Counted from the first letter of the stretch, positions 10,126-21,987 are shown. The stretch: 64,000 nt of DNA from Cervus elaphus (GCF_910594005.1 NC_057834.1:105489650-105553649), one strand, 5' to 3'. Made by a program: numbers and translations. The notes: generated by a model not told the origin, from the sequence alone.

Positions 10126-12955
10126 ATTGGACAGCAGCCCAAGAAGCAATGGCACTTACTCAAAGGAGCCAGGAGACCTGGGTGACAGTGAGAAGAACAC
10201 AAGCCCCTCTGAAATGTCTCAGAAACTTTCAGACCTCAGCAGAGTAAGTAGTGGATTATATGGACATGAGGGACCCCTGTGGACACTTTGTTACTCTACT
10301 GTCCTTTGCACGTGATAAATGTTTAGTGACAATTGAAAACAATAAAGAGGATCTCTATGTGGCCTAGCCTGGAATCACAGAGGAATTCACAGAAGGAAAG
10401 GCCCAAGAGTTAGGGGAAAGTGGAGAAGGCTTGGTTCAGAAGGTGTCACTTCTGATGCCTTAGAGAGCTGACCCAACAGTGGGTTTGGCTATTGTCACTG
10501 GGTTGAGAGAAGCACCCATGAGGACAGTATTAGTCCAATGAGCCAGCAACCAACCAGCCAGCTCTGCACCTCATTAGCATCAGTACTTGTTTCTTTGGGG
10601 ACCTCTGGAGGATACCTGGATGTTACTGGAGGGTGGTCAGAAAGAGATCATGTGGCTGTCACAGAGGAAAGAGGATCAATGAGTTCATTTTGGAGGGGAG
10701 CAGGTGACTCCAAGTCTAGGAGCAGGTGGTCTGGACCTGACCAAAGAGGAGGGAATTGCTGAGAGCCTGTGTTCAGAGAGGATGGGATTGAGCTACAGAG
10801 CGGTCAACTTGCCCGTTGCCTAGGAAAGGGCACCTTGGATGCCTCTCAGTTGGAAGATATTATCTCCAGATGGAATCCTCTGCCTGCTGGCAAAGTCAGC
10901 AGCATTATTTGGTAATATTTTGATGTGCTATTTATGTGGAAAGGGGGTTTATTGACATGTCTTTCACATCATGCACAAAACATCTCTAACTTTTTCTTTT
11001 GAAAGGGACAATAGTGATGAAGATGGTGAATCTTGGAAAGGACTTAGGGGGCAAAGAATGAGCCAGGCACGGGTTTGTGCCCAACACCATGTGTCCTGGC
11101 TGGAGCATCCAGGCCAAAGCTTGATTTGCATTCAGGCTGCATCCCTGATTGGTGAACCTGGACTTGGCTTGTCGTCCTAATGAGTCTGGTGAGAGCTCCA
11201 TACAAGGGGTGACATTGAACGGGAAAATGCTGCGGAGGGCAGGGATGGGAGGGGAAGGCTTGGGGGAATTACCCAGGGGTTTCGTGTCAGGCATTTGCCT
11301 GTTCATCATCTCCATTTGGGCAACAACAACTTAAGCAAAGCAAGCAAAGAGGTTCACGTAATTTTGGTGACCCCTGAGAAAACTCACGCATCTCTGCTGG
11401 GAAATGTGTGCTTTTCTTCCATGCAGCATTTGTTTTAAGTATTTAGCTTCCCCACACAGTTGCAAGATCATTTAGCCATTTTCCCTCTCGCTCTCTCCTT
11501 TTCTCTCTCCCTCATGAAATCACTTTAGTCAGCACAAATTTGGAGGCAGAACCAAACCCAGTAATAGCATATCTCAGACTGCTATCAATTTTCCGCCAGA
11601 AGAACATTTCGGGACACAAAGTCCTTTGTCTATTTCCAGAAGCTCGATTCAATGACATTACATGAATGACTACAACCCTATAGCATGTTCTGCACCGTTT
11701 CAAATTGTAACCTAAAAAAAGGGAAGAACTTGGACTGCAGCCAGAGTGTAATGATTTCAGTTCTTAAGAAAATCCAGCAACCATTACAGCACATTCAATA
11801 TTTTCTTGCTGTGGAAATTTAAGAATTGACTCTAATCAAATAGCAACCCCACCACCCCCATCCTCCATTTTCCTATGGTTCCTGTTACTAATAGGCCTCC
11901 CACGTCTGTTTTGGCTTAAAAAAATAAATAAGTTTACAAAATGTTTTTAAAAATTGGGCTGAATCAGACAATTGTATATTTTAGAAAATGAAGGCAAAAT
12001 GTAAAACAGGCTAATCATGATTCCAAATTCAATCTTCAGGGCCCTAATTGATCCCATCCCAAAGGTAACATTCTATCTTAATTGACATGCTGAGATGGTT
12101 ATAATTATGTAAAATAAAACTGGGCCTGGTGGAAACTCCATGGTTTCTTGCTGAACAGGAGATGGCCAGTTTTTATAATAGTTGATTGCAAAAGGATGCA
12201 ACCACTTTGCTCATATTTCCTATTTTGGTTTGGCCCTTGTATATGCGCCATGAGGTCCCCCACTCTTTCAACAAAGTATGGACATCAAGGGGAATTTTGT
12301 GTCCTTACATGCTCCTTGGAGCTGAAGGAGGCCTGATAGAAAGGGTCGACATTTTCAATGTCCATTCCGGAAATCAGTCAAAAAGGGGGAAGGGGCATGG
12401 ATAAAATGGAACATTTTCCCATTTGTTGGCAGAGGAATTTTTCTGCAAGATGGTGACCACACGCACAAGCTTGTGCTCAGCCTGGATAGGAAACAGATGG
12501 TAGCGAGCAGGCGCAGAGCAAGTGGAGATTACAGGATGCAGGGCCCACGGGTTGGACTCACAGCCCTTCTGGGACGCGGGGGAGCCTGAATGACGATTCC
12601 CATAAGGAGCCCTCACCCCTTCTCAGACCCCTGCAGACTTTCTGCCTCTCTGAGGAGGGCACCCCGAATGGGAAGCCAGGACTCCCTGTGGGTCAGACTG
12701 GATGCTGAGAGGCAGGAACGTAGGAGGCCTGTTCATGCAATCAGGAGAGGCAGAGGCTGCCTTTGATGGGATGGAACACCTGTGCCTCTTGGCAGCTTGC
12801 CTCCCTGGGTGGGTGAACCAAGCGAGTCCCGTGTGTGGTGATTAGTATTAATCACCCTCTCGCCCAGTAACGCCAGCCGCGGGGGTGCCTTCCTGTCACG
12901 TGGCCTTGCTCTCTCTCCTTCCCGAATGTCCGTCTGTCAGTGTCCCCACCAGTCC
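10126..12955. other. Mostly unique sequence, repeat-poor
   Basis: No ruminant-specific repeat in about 2.8 kb. A splice-flanked open stretch at 10126-10243 and an inverted repeat at 12837-12856 are discussed in the findings. Small frames at 10538-10762, 10971-11315 and 12148-12616 have no recognisable domains. A pyrimidine-rich patch lies at 11484-11513. Confidence 0.5.
12837..12856. repeat. Perfect inverted repeat with TAAT/ATTA cores
   Basis: The arms ggtgatta and taatcacc (8 bases each) surround the loop gtat. Both arms contain ATTA/TAAT homeodomain-type cores. A binding role is inference only. Confidence 0.6.
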
Positions 12956-12959
12956 CGAT

Positions 12960-13255
12960 TTCTTTCAGAGCCTCAAGTGTCTCCAGGCCGGTTGCAGTGT
13001 ACTTTCTAACTGGCCTCTCTGCCTCCATTCCTGCCGTCTCTAATTCACAAACCTGCCTATGTGACTACCCGTGTCTGAACCCTGGCGTGGCTCTCTGAGG
13101 ACCTTAGAATGCAATCCAACTGCTGTTACTTACTTACTTGCCTAGTTATTTGTTCCACGTTTTTCTGGCTGCCAGTTTTCTCTTGGATCCGTGGCATCTA
13201 GCACAGTGCCAGGCCCCGAGTGTGGAGCCTTGGTACGTTTTCGTTGATTGAGAAA
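12960..13255 (+). mobile_element. L2 LINE 3' fragment
   Basis: Follows L2: taactggcctctctgcctcc, ggcgtggctctctgaggacc, cttagaatgcaatccaactg and the end ggcatctagcacagtgccag, then ttttcgttgattgag. Confidence 0.7.
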
Positions 13256-13358
13256 AAAATGTCTTCCTTGAGCACCGAGGCTGACCCCCCACTCACAGGG
13301 CGCTATGCGCAAGTGTGCGCTTATATTCTTCGCTTAGCCAAGCATCAGTGCTTTAGTC

Positions 13359-13551
13359 CAGCAGTCCCCAACCTTTCTGGCACCAGGGACGGATTTCATG
13401 GAAAACAATTTTTCCACAGATCGGGAGTGAGGGGGATGGTTTCAGGATGATTCAAGTTCAGCACGTATACTGTGCACTTTATTTCTAACTTAATGCTGCT
13501 GCTGATCTGACAGGAAGTACCAGTCTGCAGCCTGGAGGTTGGGGACCCCTG
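13359..13551. mobile_element. Short non-autonomous hAT-like DNA transposon
   Basis: Terminal inverted repeats cagcagtccccaacc (13359-13373) and ggttggggacccctg (13537-13551) match in reverse at 13 of 15 bases. An 8-base flanking duplication, the size made by hAT transposases, is present with one mismatch (ctttagtc at 13351-13358, ctttaatc at 13552-13559). Inside are ttggcaccaggg-like and acaatttttccacagatcgg segments known from a mammal-wide element. No transposase frame. Confidence 0.8.
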
Positions 13552-13734
13552 CTTTAATCAATATTTATCACCTACTCTAGACCCATAGAGACAAAGGACA
13601 TGGGGAAAGAAGCAATCTTCAGGCTGACAGAACTGTCTGGAGATGCTTAGCTCCTCAGGAAGGGCCTTGGACTATAACAGTTTGATAAGCAGAGAACAGT
13701 GTATTTTGCTGTTACTTTCTGAAGATCCTCAACA

Positions 13735-13885
13735 CCTCAGGGATGCTCAGGTCTTAAGTCACCCTATCAACAGATTAATTTTACAGTACAGGAAATGGAA
13801 CCCTGAAGAGGTTATGTGATGGACATCCTGGCCCATCACTACTTAACTACTAGTAGAGCTGTGTGACATCACTGGTCAGTTACTA
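13735..13885 (-). mobile_element. MIR SINE fragment
   Basis: attttacagtacaggaaatg, gaaccctgaagaggttatgt and actactagtagagctgtg follow the reverse MIR core. Confidence 0.7.
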
Positions 13886-14021
13886 GCAGAGCTGTGATGA
13901 GCACCTTGGTTCCTAGCCCAAGGCTCTTGTACATGTTGGGCTGGAGTCCCAGGTTATCTGGGAAATCAACAAAATCCCTCCAAAGCCTCTCCCTTAATTC
14001 CATTTCACTTTTACACCCGGA

Positions 14022-14231
14022 CTTGCCAGGTGGTGCTAGTGGTAAAGAACCCATCTACCAATGCAGGAGACATAGACGCGGGCTTGATTCCCTGGATCAC
14101 GAAGATCCCTTGGAGAAGGGCATGGCAATCCGATCCAGTATTCTTGCCTGGAGAATCCCATGGACAGAGAAGCCTGGCAGGCTACAGTCCATTGGGTCAG
14201 TTGGACACAATTGAAGTGACTTAGCATGCAG
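14022..14231 (+). mobile_element. Bov-tA SINE
   Basis: Head acttgccaggtggtgctagt, middle cttgattccctggatcacga, tail ttggacacaattgaagtgac. Confidence 0.94.
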
Positions 14232-14295
14232 GAGTTGGTCTCCAGCTCCAAGTTGCAAACCTCCCTCCTCTCATAAAGATATGAGAAATGTATGG

Positions 14296-14501
14296 GGCTT
14301 CCCTGGTGGCTCAGGTGGTAAAGAATCTGCCTGCAATACAGGAGACCCAGGTTCGATCCCTCAGTTGTGATGATCCCATGGAGAAGAGAATGGCAACCCA
14401 CTCTAGGATTCTTGCCTAGAGAATCCCAAGAACAGAGGAGCCTGGGGCTACAGTGCATGGGGTCACAAAGAGCTGGACATGACTGAGTGACTAACACTTA
14501 A
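14296..14501 (+). mobile_element. Bov-tA SINE
   Basis: Head gggcttccctggtggctcag with intact A-box-like and B-box-like (ggttcgatccc) promoter elements; tail gctggacatgactgagtgac. In tandem with the copy 65 bases upstream but separately inserted. Confidence 0.95.
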
Positions 14502-14584
14502 TGGCCCCATCTATTGCCCATTTATATGTTGTTTGTGCTCAAGGCCTCCACTGAGAGCCTTGTTGCTAAGAAACAGCTTGGGAC

Positions 14585-14795
14585 AAAGAAAGGAGAGTCA
14601 ACCCTGGAGCCAGAATGATCTGGGCTCTAATCCAGGCTCTGCTATTTCGTTGCTTTGTGAACTTGAGCAATTTACTTAGTTCTCTGGGCCTCAGTTTCCT
14701 CATGGTAACAGCCTCACAGAGTCATTATGAAGACTGAATGAGAAGACATATGAAAATCTACTATCATATTATAGGAGCTTAGTAAATATTTAAAG
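14585..14795 (+). mobile_element. MIR SINE
   Basis: Sense MIR: ggagccagaatgatctgggc, ttgtgaacttgagcaattta, ctctgggcctcagtttcctc, attatgaagactgaatgaga, agcttagtaaatattt. Confidence 0.88.
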
Positions 14796-14944
14796 CCTTT
14801 TCCTTCCCATTCTTCTGGTACTCACTGAAACTCACCTATCCTGAGCTTCTGTGCCATACTCCGTGCAAATTGTTCATACCACTGCATATCTGCCCGTCCT
14901 TCCTCCCTCCTTGCATCTATCCCAAGGGAACACGTGCATTTAAA

Positions 14945-15345
14945 AATTTTTATTGGGAGTATAAATAAAAATTATACTCCCAATAAAAAGTATACTCTAA
15001 TACTTTTCGGGAATATAATTACTCCCAATAATTATTAGGAGTTAGTTTCAGTGTATAGCAAAGTGATTCAGTTATACCTATCCATATATTCATTCTTTTC
15101 CAGGTACTTTTCCTATATAGGTAATTGAGTAGAGTTCCCTGTGCTATACGTGCTATATCCTTGTTGGATATCTATTTGATATTTAATAGTGTGTGAATGT
15201 TCATTCCAAGCTCCTAATTTATTCCTTCTGCCCACCTTTCTCCTTTGGTAACCCTAAGTTTGTTTTTGAAACCTGTGGTTCTATTTCTGTTTTGTAAATA
15301 AGTTTATTTTCATCATTTGAAAAATTAGATTCCATGACATATACA
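14945..15345 (-). mobile_element. L1 LINE 3' end with rearranged start
   Basis: Reverse artiodactyl L1 3' UTR: gtatagcaaagtgattcagt, gagtagagttccctgtgcta, ttggtaaccctaagtttgtt, ctatttctgttttgtaaata. The segment after the A-tail complement, gttgctttacaatgttgtgt-like in the other two minus-strand L1 copies here (37553, 48010), is replaced by A/T-rich inverted repeats at 14947-15045. Confidence 0.85.
14947..14989. repeat. Perfect 18-bp hairpin inside L1
   Basis: The left arm 14947-14964 is the exact reverse complement of the right arm 14972-14989, with a 7-base loop (ataaaaa). A further degenerate copy of the tactcccaataa motif follows near 15020-15030. Confidence 0.95.
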
Positions 15346-15509
15346 TTTAAACAGAATAAGTCTGGAATAATTTATAATAATTTTGACTATCATATATTAT
15401 ATAGTATAAAGCATATTACTGATATAATTTATTATATGTCATACAAAAATAAAGATTTTTTTTCAGAGATAAATAAAATACTGGGGTCAGTAGATGAAGT
15501 AGAAAGGCT

Positions 15510-15685
15510 GTGACCTTTGTAATCAGACCTGGTTTTGAATCTCCATGTCCCAAACTACAAATGACGTACTTGTCAAAGTGACTATAAAATAGAGTTGATA
15601 ATTTCCTCAAGCCTGATGTGTGGATGAAATGAAATGAAGACCCTTCCTTGGTACAGGGGAGGTGCTCAGGAAAATGTTAGTCTCT
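15510..15685 (+). mobile_element. MIR SINE
   Basis: Sense MIR, degraded: tgtaatcagacctggttttg, aatctccatgtcccaaacta, cttgtcaaagtgactataaa, aatagagttgataatttcct, caggggaggtgctcagg. Confidence 0.7.
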
Positions 15686-16410
15686 TTCTAGCATCTGGTA
15701 CAGACTGGAGCCATCAGACATAATTTCAACAATTATCTATTGAATTACATTGCATTTCTAAACCCTAAAGGATTGATTTTTAAGGTGGGGTGTCCTGGAG
15801 GAGAAGAGAAGATTTTATCAACAGACATGCCCTACATTCCTTTAAGTGGTGAGAAGTGGAGGTTTTAGATGTGTTCAGTGGGTCCCTATGATCCCTTAAG
15901 GGGCTCACAGCCCAGGTATCAGTAGCATACACACATTTCATAGTAAACAACAAGATAACCTGATCTAGGCTTCAAGTCACAAGGGTGCTTCCAACTGAAA
16001 GGTTCTTGAAATGGAGAAGAAGGAATTTTCTTCTGGAGTGGAGTTGGTGAACCATTATTTCCAGAAGGCACTAGGGTGTGAGGTGGGCCTTGAAGGGAAG
16101 ACAACCAGTGAGTGTTCAGAGAAGAACTACGTTGGTGGGAAGGTGGAAAGGCTGGGCTCATTCTTGGATCCTGAAACATGTCTTACAGTTTACCTGGAGG
16201 CAGTTGGGTGTGAAGGTGGTGGAATACAGATGACTGGAAATGTCCATAAATGAAATTTGCTGTACAGTTACTCCTAACCCTAAATGTCTTAGATGTCACT
16301 TTTCTAATTCCGCCATATTGGTCATAGCACTACAGGAGGAAGAGGTTACTAAATGGCATCAAAATAGAAAAGCCATTCGCGGGTGGACATACTAGTCCCA
16401 GAACTTGCTT
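15686..16410. other. Unassigned; possible L2 trace
   Basis: The region 16080-16180 (gaggtgggccttgaagggaa and following purine-rich sequence) may be a degraded minus-strand L2. The frames at 15919-16179 and 16011-16253 overlap on opposite strands and have no domains. Confidence 0.4.
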
Positions 16411-16414
16411 TACT

Positions 16415-17330
16415 CTTGATCATTCCTTTATTCATAGCTTGAGCTTATTTTATGCCAGGCATTGTCTTTGGCTAGAGGCACAGCAAGAGCAAATTTTACC
16501 CACAGCCGAGGTAATGTATCTGTGTTCTCTCTCTCCATCCATTTGGGCTATGTTGCTTTGGAATTGTCAAGAGTAGCATCTTTGTGATGGCCCCACACAT
16601 TGGTTCCAGAGACAGAGGTCCTCCCTCTGACTTCCACCAATATTTGTGTCTTGGCACTCTGCCCACTTCAGTGGCATACATGATGTAGTCATGTTCTCAA
16701 ATTCACTATTTAGTGTGTAGGTCAAAGAGTACAGAGAAAATCACAGTAGGGGCTGATCAAAGCTATGACAGACATAAACATGAGGTGCTGTGAGGGAACA
16801 GAAAAGAGAGATTGGAACCTGATTGTGCTGTCAGGAAGGCTTGGAGGAAGTGACATGTGAGATGCCTGGAGAATGAGTGTGAGAGATAGTTCGGGCAAAT
16901 AGAAGATCTACCGTGTACTAAGCATCATGGTAGGGGTAGGCATTATAGCAGTGGTGAGCAGAACAAAGTTCTTTCTCTCAAGGAGCTTTCATTCTAGTAG
17001 GGAGATGGTGACAGGCAGAGGGAACAGCATGTTCAAAGAACCAGAGGTATGAACAACATGTGAGTGAGTATGGCTAGAACCTGAGTGTAAGGCAGATCAA
17101 GAAGAAGGTGGATTGGCAAAGATAGGATTGAGAGGTAAATAGTATGTGTGTGTATGGTCTTGAATGACCTTGTGTGCTAGGCTAGGGAGAGTAAGCCTTG
17201 CCCTGAGGAGAGCAGGCAGCCAATGAAGAGTTTTCAGCAGGAGTAAACATGTTCTTAATTCCCTTTGAGAACAATAACTCTGGCCACAGAAATGAAAAAT
17301 CACTCTGGCTACAGGAATAGAAATGAACTG
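16415..17330 (-). mobile_element. L2 LINE fragments, two 3' ends in series
   Basis: Reverse L2 3' end at 16415-16495 (cattcctttattcatagctt, atgccaggcattgtctttgg), L2 body at about 16825-16890 (caggaaggcttggaggaagt), then a second 3' end at 16915-16990 (tgtactaagcatcatggtag, caaggagctttcattctagt) and body to 17330 (gcagagggaacagcatgttc, cagccaatgaagagttttca). Confidence 0.65.
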
Positions 17331-17334
17331 GTGG

Positions 17335-17700
17335 GAGGAAAAACTGTGTGACTCTGGAAAAAATGATTTAACTTCTCTAAGCCTCAGTTTTTTCATCTGT
17401 AATATGGGAGTGCTTGTGCTCAGTCATGTCTGACTCTTTGTGACCCCATGGACTGGAACCTCCAGGTTCCTCTGTCCATGGGATTTTCCAGGCAAGAATA
17501 CTGGAGTGGGTTGCCATCTCCTATTCCAGGGGATCTTCCTGAGCCAGGGATTGAACTTGCATCTCCTACATCTCCTGTATTGGCAATCAGATTCTTTGCC
17601 ACTGAGCCTCCTGGGAAGCTAATAATATGGGAATACTATCCATCTAATGGAATTACTGTGACATTAAATAAAGCAAAATAAATGGTAATTATCAGTCCCT
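17335..17700 (+). mobile_element. MIR SINE, split by a Bov-tA
   Basis: The MIR core aagcctcagttttttcatct and gtaatatggga is interrupted by the SINE at 17410-17622 and resumes with taatatgggaatactatcca and ttactgtgacattaaataaa. The SINE landed in the conserved MIR core. Confidence 0.82.
17410..17622 (-). mobile_element. Bov-tA SINE inserted in MIR
   Basis: Minus-strand copy from gtgctcagtcatgtctgact to the head gagcctcctgggaagct. Exact 10-base TSD taatatggga at 17400-17409 and 17623-17632. Confidence 0.95.
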
Positions 17701-17869
17701 GCGAACTCTTCACATTTCAAGATGATGAGTTTTTAAGAAGCCCGAGTGCCAGCTGGATTTCAGGGAATAACCCTGGGAGAAGAACTGCAGTGGGGCTGGG
17801 CTGGGCCAGGTAGCAGATTGAGATCAGAGGCAGAGACATTCAGCTCTTGATTCAAAATATACCTAATAA

Positions 17870-18500
17870 TGATTGCTGTGTGTCTAAGGATGGCTGCTGG
17901 AGGAGAAATGTGGTGTGAGGTAGAGTGGGCGAAAAATTGCTACTTTGAGACAAAGAGTAGAGACCTTGTGAAGAGAGAGAAGGCTTTGTCTCAGACACAC
18001 ATGGGTGTGTTTGATCATGGAGCTTCAGGGGTGCTGCCGGGAGGAGCCACAGGGAAGAAATGAAGAGAGATCCAAATGGACGTGAAGTAAGTGGGAATGT
18101 GCTGGGTTAGAAGCAGGCAGAGAAGAAAAATATGAGAAGAATCTAGAGAGAGGGGGGCAGATAACCATGGCAGGAGGCCAGGAATTTTGAGAAAGGAAAC
18201 AAGTGAGAAATCCCCAGTTGTGGGTATGGCTGAGAGATTTTAAGAACTGCTTAATAGTGATTCTTACCTGTTTGTTGCTCTGTCTCATAACCACTCATCA
18301 CTGTTCTACATTCTCAGCAGATGGTTCAGGATTGGTGTTTGGGGTAAACCAAGGAAAGAGGTGAAACTGTATATTTGAGTCATCATGGAACAGAGAGAAG
18401 AGGACAAATATGGGAGGTGAAGCAAGAATGCTTTCTAGATGTAGCAGGAGCAAAAAATCTGGGTAACGACGGATCAAGAACATATTAACCTGGAGTCCAC
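17870..18500 (-). mobile_element. Degraded L2 LINE body
   Basis: gaaactgtatatttgagtca followed by tcatgg resembles the reverse of the L2 RT catalytic region, and surrounding purine-rich phrases fit reverse L2. Boundaries are uncertain. Confidence 0.4.
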
Positions 18501-18740
18501 AGCCAATCTTAGGGAGAGTATTAGATTTGTTGTAGAATGAAGTGGGGGTATTGTCTCAGCAATGTTATTAGAATCAGAAAGGACAGAGTGATCCCAGTGC
18601 ACATTTGCGTCACATATGGGATTTGTTCTGACCATCTCAAGAAGCACAGGATTTGGGAAAGTATAAGTAGCCTTTTGGGGAAAATACTAAGCAGATGCCT
18701 GAGTTAGAACCTTACCATTTTATCTACATTTAAAGAATGG

Positions 18741-18852
18741 TATCCATCCTTCCATCCATCCATCCACCCACCTACTCATCCATCCATCCTTCTATCCGTC
18801 TATCTATCCAACCATCCATCCTTCACCCATCAATCCTTCCATCATTTCTGTC
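18741..18852. repeat. Imperfect (ATCC)n tetranucleotide tract
   Basis: Repeating CCAT/ATCC units with CTAT and CACC interruptions over about 110 bases. Confidence 0.93.
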
Positions 18853-18955
18853 TCTTTCTCTTATTGCTCCCTGGAGCTCAGACTGATAAAGTAAAAAGAA
18901 AACTAAGAAATCCTCTCCCATCCTTTAGAATTTCCACTGAATAATGTAGAATTTT

Positions 18956-19172
18956 GGGCTTCCCTGGTGGCTTAGCAGTAAAGAATCCGCCTGCCAATGC
19001 AGAAGACTCAGTTTCCATCTCTGGGTTGGGAAGATCCCCTAGAGAAGGAAATGACCACCCACTCCATTATTCTTACCTGGGAAATCCTGTGGACAGAGGA
19101 GCCTGGCAGCCTACAGTCCATGCAGTCACAAAGAGTCAGATACAACTTAGTGACTAAACAAACAACACCAAA
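18956..19172 (+). mobile_element. Bov-tA SINE
   Basis: Head ggcttccctggtggcttagc, tail gtcagatacaacttagtgac. A degenerate TSD is visible (gtagaatttt before, gtagaacttt after). Confidence 0.94.
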
Positions 19173-19182
19173 GTAGAACTTT

Positions 19183-20265
19183 AAAGCCTTTCCAATCTCT
19201 TTTCTTGCTTTATGGAAGAATTTCCTGCTCTGTCAACAGACTCATCTTGAACCAAAATGGTCTGCTTTTCCTTTCACCATTTGATCTAGATATGGATTTG
19301 GGACTTCAGGATTTAATTAGAATCCATTTCCCCCATTTTTAGAAGCTTATTTCCAATCCTCTTAGCTTGATCTGAATCTCTTGTATTTTCCCCTTCTGAT
19401 TGGTACAGATACTTGGGAGATTTTTGTCTTCAGTTATTAAAAGAAAATGAACAGTTTTATCCTTCTGAAAGAATCCCACTCATATCCATCTTTATTTCAT
19501 CCAAAAACTGTTTGGACACGTGGTTTTTACCGTGTTAGTCACTGAGGCTTGTGGTGACTGGCTTTGAGCCTGTGGTGGTGAACAAATCTTTGGATCACAA
19601 CTCCATGAGTCTCACTCAGGGATGTAAACTCTAAGGCACAAATGATTTTGAAAGTAGGTGGAAGCCACATTGATGGCTTGGGATTCTGAATGCAGAAATC
19701 CACAGTGTGGGGGAATCTGAGGTTGTATCATAAAGAGGGAGGCAAATCTTAGTCAGGCCATGTAGAGAGAAGCACCTGGAAGCCTTAATGATCAGTCTGG
19801 CTTCCTGTCCCTGGAGCCCTCTAATTCCCCAGGTGCAGCCACTTCATCTGCACCTGTGGACTCAGCCTTGTCCCAGAATATGGATTCAATCCTCTCCCTA
19901 TTTAAGGAGAGTTTAAGGAATTCTGGGCCATTAGTTCAATCAATCCAATGACTAGTTCTCAATGACTCAGATTTGCATCTGAGTTCCCCTGGTCTTTCTA
20001 GGGCTTACCTCATCCTGACTTCCTGGTGCTCCGTCTGAAGTTGTTTCCTGGGAACCTGCTCTCTAATGCCTCTGGAAAGACCACCCACATATCTGGAAAT
20101 TGCCAATGCTGTCAAGAGTCTTTATTAAAACCGGCGTGTCACTTACAGATGAAGCTTCTAAATGCCGGCTCCTGCCTACATCTTCCCTATTTCAAGCATC
20201 TTCTTCACTTGTCCCTTTAACTGGGTCTGCCTGATCTCTGGATGCAGGTCCATTTGCATGTCTTT
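19183..20265. other. Unassigned, largely unique sequence
   Basis: About 1.1 kb with no repeat family recognised. The frame at 20026-20220 has no domain. Confidence 0.5.
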
Positions 20266-20269
20266 ATTT

Positions 20270-20650
20270 GGAAACATCCATGAATCACTCTACTAAGTCC
20301 TATGAGTAAGATGAAAAAGACACAGTCTTTGTCCTTTGGGAATTCCCAACCTCGAAGTGAAGACAGACAGGGAAGCAAACAGTCCTACTCAGTGGATGAA
20401 GAATATGCAACAGAAAGAACAAGGAAGGGTGTCCTATTCTTGAGGGGTTCAGGGTTGGTTCCACCGTGGAGAAAATTTGAGCCTTAAAAAATGAGTAGGA
20501 GTTGGCTGCACGTAAGTTAGATGAGCCTCTCAGGGCAAGAGCAATTGTTTGGGGGCATTTTAAGCCATCTGGAAAGGCTGAAGGGTGGGGTGGGTGGGAG
20601 GTGAATTCACTGAACTGGGCAAGGGTCAGACTGGTGATGACCTTGTGTAT
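20270..20650 (-). mobile_element. L2 LINE fragment
   Basis: Reverse L2: gtcctatgagtaagatgaaa, cctttgggaattcccaacct, aatgagtaggagttggctgc, tctggaaaggctgaagggtg, tgatgaccttgtg. Overlapping open frames on both strands are accidental. Confidence 0.65.
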
Positions 20651-21985
20651 AACAATGATAATGACTTTGGCAGTGGTAACAGTAGCGGAAGATATGTTAA
20701 TAACACCAGATTCAATGTTTCTCTTTATAATATTCACATAATATTAATATGAATAACTTAGACAATAACAATAACTGACATTTATGTCCCATACTGAGTT
20801 CACTAGGAAGTTCCTGATATTTTTAACATCCGCAGGCAGACATTTGGGAATCTCTGGGGTAAAGTGAGTTAAGCAGATTTCTCAGGGCCTTCCACGTGGT
20901 AACTTGCTTTGTGACTAGGATGTGGCCAGAGGCACTCCCCAAATTTATTTGACTACCATTTCCCCCTCCTTCAATATTGGGAGGGACTAGAGTTTTGAAC
21001 AACACCCTTTGGTGACAGACACATCCTGCTCATTCCAGAGCATTTATCAACAGCCAGTCCGGGCTGTAAGAAGGAAGGAGCTGTGGGACCTTGTAAAAGT
21101 GCGATGTTAGTCATCTTCCAGCCTACTTTGTGCCATCATTCACATCCTGCTCAAGATGCTACTGCTAATCTCTGACATTGCGCAAGATAAGGCTGTCAAG
21201 TAGCCACAATTTCTGAGTGAATGAAATACCAAGGAAAGGGAGTGGGAAGGAGTGAACGGTGATGATTGACAGGCATGCAGAGTGGGAAGAAACTTGCGAA
21301 GGGGTGAAACACTTGCACTGACAATTAGATATAGAGTCCATTCCCAAATTATGGTTTTGGTGTAAAGACTTTAGACCTGGGTTTAAAATATTTGGGTAAA
21401 AATGACCAATAAGTCAATGTTTCTCAAGTCTTGGAAGGGCAAGACTCTAGTGTACTAATTTTGTAGCTGCAAACAGCTGCTGGTATAAGGCAGGTGCTCA
21501 GTTCATGTATTACATTAAATTTCGATTTTCTCTCTGGGACTCAGCTCACTGAGTTAGTTCAGGCCTGCTGGTTTCTGGTGATGTTAAATATAACTTTCCT
21601 TTGAAAACAGTGGTGATCTTTGGGAGGAAGGATTATGACTACTTTACAATTTGTTATAATAAATGTTGTCACAGTTATAACCAGGAAACAACAGTAATGT
21701 TTTGAAAGGTGTGTCTCCTATTCTCCCTTCAAGCAATTTTTTTTAAGAAGAAAAAAGGAGAATTTCATTCAAGTCAAATTGAGGATTAGAACCCAGCAAG
21801 CAGATTCTCAGGATGCTCTGAGAATTGTTCTGCCGGTTAGAAGTCAAAGGCACAGTCATAAAGGTAGAAAGGGCGGGAGGTTGAAGGTATTGTCTTTCAT
21901 AGTGACTAAAATGAATCATCTCCATTTGGCAGGGAAGGACAAGGAGAAAGGCTGAAATCTTTGGACCCAATGTTTCCAAAAGCTG
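20651..21985. other. Unassigned, mostly unique
   Basis: About 1.3 kb with no recent repeat. A weak MIR-like trace near 20755-20800 (acaataactgacatttatgt). Short frames lack domains. Confidence 0.5.
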
Positions 21986-21987
21986 AA

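Noticed and set aside
14036..14497. 153-residue minus-strand frame
   Set aside because: Spans two adjacent Bov-tA SINEs; product of SINE sequence, not a gene.
14296..14501. tRNA gene (A-box/B-box-like promoter elements)
   Set aside because: The elements are the tRNA-derived head of a Bov-tA SINE; no cloverleaf or anticodon stem is preserved.
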